Shown here: one piece after another, positions 49,738 to 57,033 of the stretch
Layout of the letters: every line of letters starts with the position of its first letter
Position numbering within the stretch: position 1 is the first letter of the stretch
Origin: Cohnella luojiensis
GTDB taxonomy: Bacteria > Bacillota > Bacilli > Paenibacillales > Paenibacillaceae
Assembly (NCBI RefSeq): GCF_004564235.1
Contig: NZ_SOMN01000014.1
Span: 43,492-107,491, forward strand
Direction of reading: 5' to 3'
Length of the DNA: 64,000 bases
Made by a program: the position numbers and the translations under genes
Notes under the pieces: model-generated
The model's database searches: none
Seen by the model: the letters and a program-made list of their open reading frames with translations, nothing else
Told to the model about the DNA's origin: nothing

Positions 49738-50403
49738 TTATTCCGCTTTGGCTAATTGAATGATGTCTCGGACTTCTAAGATGGATTTAGGATAGTCGGT
49801 ATTTACGGAATGGACCATGGCAAGCCCCAGGTCGCTCAGCTTGATGACGTGGTTTGGCAACACGCGCTTGAGAACGGGGTAAAGCCAAGCTGCCGCACGA
49901 TAATATTTCTGTGTGTTCTTGGCCCCCTTAGTCGGGTGCATATAGCCAGGACGAAACATGAACGCTTTTCGGAAGGGCAGCTTCAGGATGTCGTTTTCGG
50001 TTTTTCCCTTTACTCGGGCCCACATGCTTTTGCCCCGTTCGGAGCTATCCGTTCCTGCGCCGGTCACGTAACAGAACACCATGTCCGGATTCATTCCGGC
50101 GAGTAAAGTTGCAGCATGCATCGTAAGATCATAGGTTAAACGCTTGTACTCTTCTTCCCGCTTGCCGACCGAAGTCACGCCCAAGCAGAAATAACAAGCA
50201 TTATAACCGGATAACTGGTTTTCGATCGGAGTAAGATCGAAGAAATCGGAGTGCACGATTTCCTTCAGCTTAGGGTGCTCCACGCCGCATGGTTTTCGGT
50301 TAATGACTAATACTTGTTCGACGTCGGGATGCTTAAGGCATTCAAGCAGCACGCCTTCGCCTACCATGCCCGTAGATCCTGTAATGATTGCTTTTATTTT
50401 CAA
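49738..50403 (-). CDS. NAD(P)H-binding oxidoreductase-like protein
   Basis: 221 residues from TTG 50403 with GGGAGGG upstream. An atypical short-chain-dehydrogenase Rossmann fold: 'AIITGSTGMVGEGVLLECLK' at the N-terminus, 'YNACYFCLGVTSVGKREEEY', 'YVTGAGTDSSERGKSMWARV' (Lys near the usual YxxxK place) and 'FMFRPGYMHPTKGAKNTQKY'. It resembles HTATIP2-like epimerase/dehydratase proteins. It is co-transcribed with the MerR regulator of the arsenic locus, so a stress or detoxification role is plausible but not shown. Confidence 0.88.
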   Translation of the reverse strand: MKIKAIITGSTGMVGEGVLLECLKHPDVEQVLVINRKPCGVEHPKLKEIVHSDFFDLTPIENQLSGYNACYFCLGVTSVGKREEEYKRLTYDLTMHAATLLAGMNPDMVFCYVTGAGTDSSERGKSMWARVKGKTENDILKLPFRKAFMFRPGYMHPTKGAKNTQKYYRAAAWLYPVLKRVLPNHVIKLSDLGLAMVHSVNTDYPKSILEVRDIIQLAKAE

Positions 50404-50421
50404 TAAGAACCCTCCCGAATC

Positions 50422-50838
50422 TTACTTTTGATTTACACGCTTGATGGTTGTTATCTTTTGCGGCGAAGCAGGCTCCGAGAAACATTCTTCCCATGAAAGG
50501 CAACTACAGCCTAGACTCTTGGACAGGATGGATTTCATCTTCAGCATCTGATTGATCTGCTCATCGAGCTCTTCTTGCTTCTTCAAAGCCATGACTCTCC
50601 ATCTCTCGGATGGCGGAACGTTAGAATCGAAGCCTTCAAGCAGCTGCTTGATCTCATCGATCTGAAATCCGGCGCTTTGAGCTAATCGTATCGTTTCAAG
50701 CCGGCTAAGGATATCGTCGGAAAAGATTCTTCTTCCGTTTATTCTCTCCGGAGTAGGAATTAAACCAATTTGCTCATAATAACGGAGCGCGGACGTCGAG
50801 AGACCGCTTTTCTCGGCAACTTCGCCAATGGTCATCAT
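50422..50838 (-). CDS. MerR family regulator, SoxR-like, candidate arsenic sensor
   Basis: 138 residues. MerR HTH ('MTIGEVAEKSGLSTSALRYY'), long dimer helix, then a cysteine loop 'LGCSCLSWEECF' with Cys111, Cys113 and Cys119. SoxR binds a 2Fe-2S cluster with C-x2-C-x-C-x5-C; here the first Cys is Ser108, leaving three thiols, the right number for As(III) or Sb(III). It is divergent from arsB across a 19-bp-spacer promoter with a perfect dyad. MerR-type control of ars genes is unusual, as ArsR is the rule. Metal identity is inference. Confidence 0.88.
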   Translation of the reverse strand: MMTIGEVAEKSGLSTSALRYYEQIGLIPTPERINGRRIFSDDILSRLETIRLAQSAGFQIDEIKQLLEGFDSNVPPSERWRVMALKKQEELDEQINQMLKMKSILSKSLGCSCLSWEECFSEPASPQKITTIKRVNQK

Positions 50839-50854
50839 TTTTTTCGCCGCCCCC

Positions 50855-50885
50855 TTGACTTCAAGTTAACTTGAAGTTGTATCAT
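50855..50885 (+). promoter_or_regulatory. MerR-type arsB promoter with 20-bp dyad in a 19-bp spacer
   Basis: TTGACT (50855-50860), 19-bp spacer, TATCAT (50880-50885) on the plus strand. ACTTCAAGTTAACTTGAAGT at 50858-50877 is a perfect 20-bp palindrome overlapping the -35 end and filling the spacer. This is the classic architecture activated by MerR-family DNA distortion. It also overlaps the divergent promoter region of the regulator gene. Confidence 0.88.
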
Positions 50886-50943
50886 TCCTTGAGTATACCG
50901 AATGATCATCACACTGACAATCTGGAGGCTTAAATCGGAAATC

Positions 50944-52236
50944 ATGTTAACTATTGCATCCGTTATTTTCATCATTACCTTAGTATTCGTCATCTGGCAA
51001 CCCCGAGGCCTCAATATCGGCTGGTCGGCATCCGGGGGCGCTATCGTCGCTCTCCTGTGCGGAGTAGTCAGCTTCAACGACGTGTGGGACGTGACGCAGA
51101 TCGTCTGGAACGCGACCCTTGCCTTCGTCGCCGTTATCTTGATCTCGCTCATCCTGGACGAGATCGGTTTCTTCGAATGGGCAGCCCTTCATATGGCCAG
51201 ATTCGCGAGAGGAAACGGCATTCTTATGTTCGTCTACGTTATCTTGCTCGGAGCGGCAGTTGCCGCATTCTTCGCAAATGACGGAGCAGCGCTAATCCTT
51301 ACTCCGATCGTCCTCGCGATGGTTAGGGCACTGAAGTTCGATATGCGGATGATCTTGCCCTTCATTATGGCTAGCGGATTTATCTCGGATACCGCATCCC
51401 TTCCCCTTGTCGTGAGCAATCTGGTTAACATCGTCTCGTCGGACTTCTTCGGAATCGGTTTCGCGGAATATGCGGGCCGAATGGTGGTACCTACCGTGTT
51501 TGCGATCGCTTCCAGCTTGCTTGTCCTGTATCTGATGTTTCGTAAGAGCATTCCCAAGCATTATGATCTCGCCCAGTTAAAGCAACCTAAAGATGCCATT
51601 AAGAACGTTCGGTTATTTAAGATCTCATGGGTTATCCTCGGCGCGTTATTGATCGCGTACCTTGCCAGCGAATTCATTCACTTGCAAGTTTCCCTTATTG
51701 CGGGAATCGCGGCCATCGTCTTCCTGCTGCTCGCCAGACAAAGTGAAAGCATACACACTTGGAAACTTGTTAAAGGAGCTCCGTGGGCGGTCGTCGTCTT
51801 CTCGATCGGGATGTACGTCGTTGTCTACGGTTTACGCAATGTCGGACTAACTGACCAATTGGGGACAGTATTCGAGTGGTTAGGCGATCAAGGTCTCTTC
51901 GTCGCGACCGTTGGTTCCGGATTTATCGCGGCTATCCTATCCTCGATTATGAATAATATGCCTACGGTCATGATCGATGCGTTGGCGATACAGGGCACGG
52001 ATACTCACGGAATCGTTCGCGAAGCCTTTATCTACGCCAATGTCATCGGATCGGATCTCGGCCCGAAGATTACGCCTATCGGCTCGTTAGCTACCTTGCT
52101 ATGGCTTCACGTATTATCATCGAAGGGCGTCAAGATCGGTTGGGGCTATTACTTCAAGATAGGCTTCGTTCTTACCATTCCCGTGTTGTTCATCACGCTG
52201 GCAAGCCTTTACCTGTGGCTGAGAATCATTGGATAA
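50944..52236 (+). CDS. arsB: Arsenite efflux transporter ArsB
   Basis: 430 residues from ATG 50944; an upstream in-frame ATG at 50902 would add 14 residues but places a GGAGG inside the gene. About twelve hydrophobic helices. ArsB-family segments include '[31 protein letters not shown]' and '[20 protein letters not shown]'. It exports As(OH)3 or Sb(OH)3 using the proton gradient, alone or with ArsA (not present here). It is followed 48 nt later by arsC. The promoter at 50855 indicates activation by the divergent MerR-type protein. Confidence 0.94.
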   Translation: MLTIASVIFIITLVFVIWQPRGLNIGWSASGGAIVALLCGVVSFNDVWDVTQIVWNATLAFVAVILISLILDEIGFFEWAALHMARFARGNGILMFVYVILLGAAVAAFFANDGAALILTPIVLAMVRALKFDMRMILPFIMASGFISDTASLPLVVSNLVNIVSSDFFGIGFAEYAGRMVVPTVFAIASSLLVLYLMFRKSIPKHYDLAQLKQPKDAIKNVRLFKISWVILGALLIAYLASEFIHLQVSLIAGIAAIVFLLLARQSESIHTWKLVKGAPWAVVVFSIGMYVVVYGLRNVGLTDQLGTVFEWLGDQGLFVATVGSGFIAAILSSIMNNMPTVMIDALAIQGTDTHGIVREAFIYANVIGSDLGPKITPIGSLATLLWLHVLSSKGVKIGWGYYFKIGFVLTIPVLFITLASLYLWLRIIG

Positions 52237-52284
52237 GAATAAACGAATCACAAATAAATGTATGAGTGAAGGAGATTAATTAAC

Positions 52285-52707
52285 ATGGCTAAAGAACTCA
52301 TGTATTTCCTATGTACGGGTAACTCATGCCGCAGCCAGATGGCAGACGGCTTCATGAACGCCATCGGCGGGCATCTCTACGAGGTTCGCAGCGCGGGCTT
52401 GGAAGCCCACGGCTTGAATCCCCGCGCCGTTAAAGTGATGTCAGAGGCCGGAGTGGACATCTCGAATAATACTTCGAACGTTATCGACCCTGAGCTGTTG
52501 AATCGCGCAACATACGTGGTAACGCTCTGCGGTCATGCGGACGAGCATTGCCCGGTCATCTCCAACCCGAATGTCATCAAGTGGCATTGGGGCTTCGAAG
52601 ATCCCGCCAAGGCAACCGGCACCGAAGAAGAAATCATGGAACAGTTCCGCACCGTCCGCGATGCGATTAAGACGAGGATCGAGAAGTTCGTACAGGAAGA
52701 CCAATAA
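52285..52707 (+). CDS. arsC: Arsenate reductase ArsC, thioredoxin-coupled
   Basis: 140 residues from ATG 52285 behind GAAGGAGATTAATTAAC. Low-molecular-weight-phosphatase fold with P-loop C-T-G-N-S-C-R-S (Cys10, Cys15) and the redox pair Cys82 and Cys89 ([10 protein letters not shown]). These match the cysteines of Staphylococcus/Bacillus ArsC. It reduces arsenate to arsenite, with electrons from thioredoxin, for export by ArsB. It is the last gene of the arsBC operon. Confidence 0.96.
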   Translation: MAKELMYFLCTGNSCRSQMADGFMNAIGGHLYEVRSAGLEAHGLNPRAVKVMSEAGVDISNNTSNVIDPELLNRATYVVTLCGHADEHCPVISNPNVIKWHWGFEDPAKATGTEEEIMEQFRTVRDAIKTRIEKFVQEDQ

Positions 52708-52722
52708 AATCGTTCCGTTTAC

Positions 52723-52771
52723 CAAAAAAGTCTTCAATTCCACCCGATCTAGCGTGGTATTGAAGACTTTT
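52723..52771. terminator. Bidirectional rho-independent terminator
   Basis: AAAAAGTCTTCAAT pairs with ATTGAAGACTTTTT, with inner CCAC/GTGG pairs. It ends arsC on the plus strand and the VanW gene on the minus strand. Confidence 0.92.
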
Positions 52772-52786
52772 TCGTTGTACGGATAT

Positions 52787-53722
52787 TTACCTCGCGCCTG
52801 GCCCGTTAACGTCCTGATCGGCAACGATTTCTTCGGGCAATTGTTTCGATGCGCTAGGAACCTTGCGAGACTTAAGATCGACCGACTCGGAGGTATAAAT
52901 AAGAATCGTGACCCGCCCGCCCTGCGCGAAAGCCCGAATTAAGATCGGTTGGCTGTACTTGTTCCGAAAGGCGAAATCGGGACCATACCAACTCACCGTG
53001 GCATCCCGTCCAGGGGGTACGTACGGAACTCTACGACTGTGAGAATATCGCTGGACGATCTCTAGCCCTGCCCGGTCCGCGGCATTGAACAGCGTCGACG
53101 AGATTTGGCATATTCCCCCTCCGATTCCTTCCGATACCTCTCCTCTTACGATAATTTTGGCTCGTCTGTATCCTTTCTGCGGCGTACGCATCCCGACCAC
53201 TTGATTAAACGAGAACGTCTCCCCTGGAAAGACGAATTGATTGTTAATCGCTTTCGCCGATAGGGCGATATTATGCGAGCGATTTTTATTATTCGAATTG
53301 TAATAGGTCGTATATTGGCCGATCATCTTCTCCTTAATGGTTGCAAGCAGCTCGCTATCCACCCTTGGGTAGCGTTTAAGCAACGGAGCTTCAACATCCG
53401 AGATTGTCCCTTCTACCATATAGCTGAAGAACAGTTTCGCGAAGGACGGGCGATCCAGCTCATAGCCAGGTTTCTCCGGAACGATCCTCCCCCCTCCGTC
53501 CAATCCGGCATTCTCCGGTTCGCGAGAAGTCAGCTTGCTCAGGTCATCCATCAGCTTCACGATTTTTTCCTCGTTAACGAATGGAAGGCCAAATAGCGGA
53601 TGCACATAGTCCGAACGTTCGATGCTGGCGATGGAATTTCCTTGCTGCGTAACGGTCAATCGATCCGGAAGATCGGATTGTTGAAGCAGCATTAGCATGC
53701 CGACGATCCAATGCAAATTCAA
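52787..53722 (-). CDS. VanW family protein
   Basis: 311 residues from TTG 53722 with GGAGG 8-9 nt upstream. The C-terminal VanW domain (about 135-290) has 'RSHNIALSAKAINNQFVFPG', 'GGGICQISSTLFNAADRAGL' and 'RYSHSRRVPYVPPGRDATVS', the conserved core of the family. The N-terminal part starts hydrophobic (IVGMLMLLQQ) and may be a signal or anchor. VanW-like proteins are common in Bacillota outside vancomycin clusters, so no resistance should be read into it. It probably acts on or near peptidoglycan. Confidence 0.9.
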   Translation of the reverse strand: MNLHWIVGMLMLLQQSDLPDRLTVTQQGNSIASIERSDYVHPLFGLPFVNEEKIVKLMDDLSKLTSREPENAGLDGGGRIVPEKPGYELDRPSFAKLFFSYMVEGTISDVEAPLLKRYPRVDSELLATIKEKMIGQYTTYYNSNNKNRSHNIALSAKAINNQFVFPGETFSFNQVVGMRTPQKGYRRAKIIVRGEVSEGIGGGICQISSTLFNAADRAGLEIVQRYSHSRRVPYVPPGRDATVSWYGPDFAFRNKYSQPILIRAFAQGGRVTILIYTSESVDLKSRKVPSASKQLPEEIVADQDVNGPGAR

Positions 53723-53851
53723 GCCGTCGTACCTCCAATCGCGGGATTATCGCAATGACTCCTATAAAGTGTGTCAAACTCTGGGATATTATCCTACATA
53801 AATCATTGTCCGTTCGTTTAGAATAAAAAGAACTTGAAAGGAGGAACCGAG

Positions 53852-55021
53852 ATGAAACGTGGATCTCGTGAGTTAGCAGCGGTAATCGCAATGATTATGT
53901 TAAGTCTATTGTTGAATCGGCCTCTCCATAGCCATGCTGCGGAGAAGCCCGTGAAATCCGTGATTTCCCTGACGGTCCGGTCAAGTTTAAACGCAAATTC
54001 AATGAGCAGGCTGGATATAAACAGTCCCCGCATCTCCAAGGCTCTTCTCCATGCGAAAAAAGAGGCAGGCGCTAAAGCCTCCCTCTGGGTGGATATGAAT
54101 GTGACGATAAAGAGCGGAAGTAAAGAGCAGCAATTCCAAATTGATCGATCCGGAAATCTGTGGGAAGTATTATCCGAAAAGCGGCTTATCCTGCCTGCCG
54201 CGGTCACGAGCAAGCTATCGGCATACGCAATGGCGCTTAGAACGCAGCATTTCGGGAGCTTAATCCCATGGGAGCAGGCAAGGGATATCGTAACCCGCAA
54301 GAGCATTTTCTCCGTGACTGACTTGGAAACCGGCCTTTCCTTTCGGGTTCAACGCCGAGCCGGAAGCAGTCATGCCGACGTTCAGCCCATTACCAAGGAT
54401 GACACGGCCGTTATGAAGCAAATTTATGGCGACCAATGGAGCTGGAATCGTCGAGCGATCACCGTGCATTCCCCGCAAGGCAGGCTCGCCGCATCCATGA
54501 ACGGCATGCCCCACGGGGGAGACGGTATACCGGAGAACGGATTCTCCGGACACTTCTGCATTCACTTCAAGGATAGTACTTCGCATAAATCCGATACTCC
54601 CGATCCGGCTCATCAATTAATGATCCGTAAAGCTTCGGGAGATGTCAGATCTTATCTCGATTCCGCAGAACCGAGCTTGCTGGCAGAAAGCTTCGTCGAA
54701 GCATTGAATCAGAAGGATCCGCAATTACTTGCGCAAGTATGGGAAGACATACCGGACGATAAATTGTCGCATTTCGTACGCGAGATGATTACGCTCTCTT
54801 CCATCCGGATTAAGCGGTCAAGCAAATCGCAAACAACCGATGATAATATTCCGCTTGATAATGTCATCTTAGAGACGGAAATCACGCTGCCTATTGCCAT
54901 TTATAGCCAAGGTAAACCGGAACGGAACACGGTTTACGGCTTTATTTTTCGATGGCAGTCTCCGCGCTCTCCTTGGGAAATCGAAGATATTCGGACCGAC
55001 TACTCCAGCTTAATGCCGTAG
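53852..55021 (+). CDS. Secreted L,D-transpeptidase-like protein
   Basis: 389 residues from ATG 53852 with GGAGG 7 nt upstream. Signal peptide about 1-30. The central domain holds 'AVMKQIYGDQWSWNRRAITV', 'MNGMPHGGDGIPENGFSGHF' and 'CIHFKDSTSHKSDTPDPAHQ'. The His...S-G-H-F-C-I-H-F pattern resembles the H-x(n)-S-x-G-C active site of YkuD-type L,D-transpeptidases with a shifted Cys-His arrangement. The C-terminal part (about 270-389) is an alpha/beta domain of the NTF2/DUF4440 kind by pattern only. It would act on cell-wall peptides. It overlaps the convergent PQQ-propeller gene by 22 nt. Confidence 0.75.
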   Translation: MKRGSRELAAVIAMIMLSLLLNRPLHSHAAEKPVKSVISLTVRSSLNANSMSRLDINSPRISKALLHAKKEAGAKASLWVDMNVTIKSGSKEQQFQIDRSGNLWEVLSEKRLILPAAVTSKLSAYAMALRTQHFGSLIPWEQARDIVTRKSIFSVTDLETGLSFRVQRRAGSSHADVQPITKDDTAVMKQIYGDQWSWNRRAITVHSPQGRLAASMNGMPHGGDGIPENGFSGHFCIHFKDSTSHKSDTPDPAHQLMIRKASGDVRSYLDSAEPSLLAESFVEALNQKDPQLLAQVWEDIPDDKLSHFVREMITLSSIRIKRSSKSQTTDDNIPLDNVILETEITLPIAIYSQGKPERNTVYGFIFRWQSPRSPWEIEDIRTDYSSLMP

Positions 55022-56490
55022 ATCTTGCCTCCGCGAGAAGCGACGACGGCATAATTGTTGAAGATCGCAGGAGAAGACTCGATGTTCGTCCCGATTTTCA
55101 GGGTGCCAAGCACCTTGCCATCGTTAGCGGAGATGACGGAGACGGTACCGACCGAATCCGCTTGAATCAGATAAGCTTTGCCTGATTTGTCGTAAACGTC
55201 CACAGGGGAAGACCAAGCGTAGTTTTTCATCGTATGTCTCCATGCTTCCTTGCCGGTTTCTTTATCAAGAGCCACCATCAACCCGCCGCTGAAAGTTCCG
55301 TAACGGGCGATCGTGAAGATAACGAGATTGCCGATCTCCTTCTTTCCTAGAACGGGCGTTGCTAGAAGACCGCCGTTAATCGGATGGGTTCCGGTTAACG
55401 AGAAGCTAGCGTATTTGTTCTGCCAAACTACCTTGCCCGTAATCCCGTTGATTTTCCGAATATAGGAGTTTCCTGATCTCCCCTGCTTATCGACTTCGGT
55501 ACCGGTATATAAATAGGGTACTCCGCCTTCCGCTTCGATCACGATCGTGGCATCGGTATCGTCGATCGGCGGCAAATTCCATTCCGGAGCATAAGTCTTG
55601 AGATTCATGGCTTGCACGCTGCCCCCGTTATCTCCGAAGTAAGCTAGATCGCCGTAAATGGCCAAGGAATTCTCGATCCCTTGATAGTTGTTGCCCGGAA
55701 TCTTATATCGATATTTGCTGATGACAGGATTGATTTTGATCGATTTGCGAACCGGATCGAATGTCGTGTTCAGCTTTAGATGATAGACCAGACCGTTCTC
55801 GCCTCCGACGGTTAGCGTATCGTCCAGCCTATTGAACATCGCCGAGCTATCGAACGCTCCCCAAGTACGGTAAGCGAACTTGTCTTTTCCGTTCACGCGG
55901 AGCAGACGCTTCTGATCAGTAAGACTGTATAGGTTAAAACCGATCGTGCCGTTCTCCGGGATCCCTTCTCCGACATAGAGAAGCGGATAACCGCGTGCAT
56001 CTACGGAGACGCTTCCCTTAATGGGATTGCCGACTTTGATGGGACTGCGCGTTTCCTCGCCCGTCTCGAGCTCAATGAAATAGACATAGCCGTCCAGAGA
56101 GCCGTAGATCACTTCGGTAAAGTCCGGTTTTGAGAGAAACTTCGCTTTTACGTTCATCGCGCGGAGAACCTCCGTCGGCCATCTCACGATGGCTGGCTGC
56201 CCCGTCCATCCCGCGCCGCCTCCCCAAGAGCTTGACTTCGTCTTCTTCTCCCACGCGATCTTCGGACGAACGAGTTCCATGTCCGTCGTCCCAAAGGAAG
56301 GCGCACTGCGTTCATTGTTCCCCCGAAAGGTGAGAATCCCTTCAACCAAGCTATATTGGTCCGGGAACGATTGAGGCTGCGCTGGTTTAGCGTTCCATTG
56401 ATAGGAAAATAGACCTCCTGCTTGGACGAAATTCTGGTACAGACAGATTAGGACTAGTGCGAGGATGTAGGTCTTTTTTCCGCGGGACAT
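55000..56490 (-). CDS. PQQ-binding-like beta-propeller protein
   Basis: 496 residues from ATG 56490 with AAGGAGGG upstream. Signal peptide about 1-25 (ILALVLICLYQNFVQAGG). The rest is a seven- or eight-bladed propeller with repeated 'EVIYGSLDGYVYFIELETGE', 'VVWQNKYAS' and 'GKAYLIQADSVGTVSVISAN'-type blades ending KIYGIKLE. It lacks the dehydrogenase residues of true quinoproteins, so it is probably a structural or scaffold propeller outside the membrane. Ligand unknown. It is transcribed alone. Confidence 0.88.
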   Translation of the reverse strand: MSRGKKTYILALVLICLYQNFVQAGGLFSYQWNAKPAQPQSFPDQYSLVEGILTFRGNNERSAPSFGTTDMELVRPKIAWEKKTKSSSWGGGAGWTGQPAIVRWPTEVLRAMNVKAKFLSKPDFTEVIYGSLDGYVYFIELETGEETRSPIKVGNPIKGSVSVDARGYPLLYVGEGIPENGTIGFNLYSLTDQKRLLRVNGKDKFAYRTWGAFDSSAMFNRLDDTLTVGGENGLVYHLKLNTTFDPVRKSIKINPVISKYRYKIPGNNYQGIENSLAIYGDLAYFGDNGGSVQAMNLKTYAPEWNLPPIDDTDATIVIEAEGGVPYLYTGTEVDKQGRSGNSYIRKINGITGKVVWQNKYASFSLTGTHPINGGLLATPVLGKKEIGNLVIFTIARYGTFSGGLMVALDKETGKEAWRHTMKNYAWSSPVDVYDKSGKAYLIQADSVGTVSVISANDGKVLGTLKIGTNIESSPAIFNNYAVVASRGGKIYGIKLE

Positions 56491-56641
56491 CTCTATTAAT
56501 TCCCTCCTTATAACGGATTATTAAATAGATTGTACCCACTCGGTTTCGAGAAGCTTGTCAAACGGTCGGCGAGATTTACGGGATCATTTGTCGTATTTAT
56601 GGAAAGGATATTCAAGATTACGACAAAGGAGGTTGAGATCC

Positions 56642-56803
56642 ATGAGCATTGAAAATAATAACGATGAATCCTACAATGAAGCATCCGTACCGACTCCCCA
56701 AGACAAACAGGATGCCTCTCCGATCGATATGGTTAGCGATGCGGTAGAAGAAGTGATTTTCGGGGAAAAAATTTCACATCCCGTTAACACAAAAGCGGAA
56801 TAG
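56642..56803 (+). CDS. Hypothetical 53-residue acidic protein
   Basis: ATG 56642 with AAAGGAGG 9 nt upstream. Polar and acidic N-terminus (SIENNNDESYNEASVPTPQD), then an amphipathic helix (PIDMVSDAVEEVIFGEK). No signal or membrane segment. It is followed 48 nt later by a second tiny gene with an equally strong ribosome site. Both have the size and composition of small acid-rich spore or stress proteins, but no family is recognised. Confidence 0.65.
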   Translation: MSIENNNDESYNEASVPTPQDKQDASPIDMVSDAVEEVIFGEKISHPVNTKAE

Positions 56804-56851
56804 CGATGAAGGCTTGTACGTACTATGATTAAAAAGGAGGTGTGAGAGCTC

Positions 56852-56920
56852 ATGTATTATGATGAAGACCGGGTTCCCTATGAGGAGCCGGATGAGGAAG
56901 TCGAATACTCCAAAAGCTAA
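56852..56920 (+). CDS. 22-residue acidic micro-protein
   Basis: ATG 56852 preceded by AAAAAGGAGGTGTGAGAGCTC, a near-perfect anti-16S match. It encodes 'MYYDEDRVPYEEPDEEVEYS' plus KS: net strongly acidic with four Tyr. A terminator follows at once. The ribosome site and terminator argue that it is really translated. Function unknown. Confidence 0.6.
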   Translation: MYYDEDRVPYEEPDEEVEYSKS

Positions 56921-56953
56921 AAAAGCCTTGTCAAATGACAGAGCTTTTTTTAT
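56918..56953 (+). terminator. Rho-independent terminator of the micro-protein genes
   Basis: AAAAAAGC..TTGTCA pairs with TGACAG..GCTTTTTT; seven T follow. It begins inside the stop codon of the 22-residue gene. Confidence 0.85.
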
Positions 56954-57033
56954 ATGTAAAACCTCGATTACGCAAATATAGAAATAAGAAAAAAGCAACC
57001 TCCGATAAGGAAGTTGCTTTCTCGTTATTCAAG

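Noticed and set aside
52787..53722. Vancomycin-resistance gene
   Set aside because: VanW-domain proteins are common in Bacillota; no vanH, vanA/B, vanX, vanR or vanS is nearby.
55000..56490. PQQ-dependent dehydrogenase
   Set aside because: It has propeller blades but none of the catalytic Asp/Glu or calcium-site residues, and it lacks the length of quinoprotein dehydrogenases.
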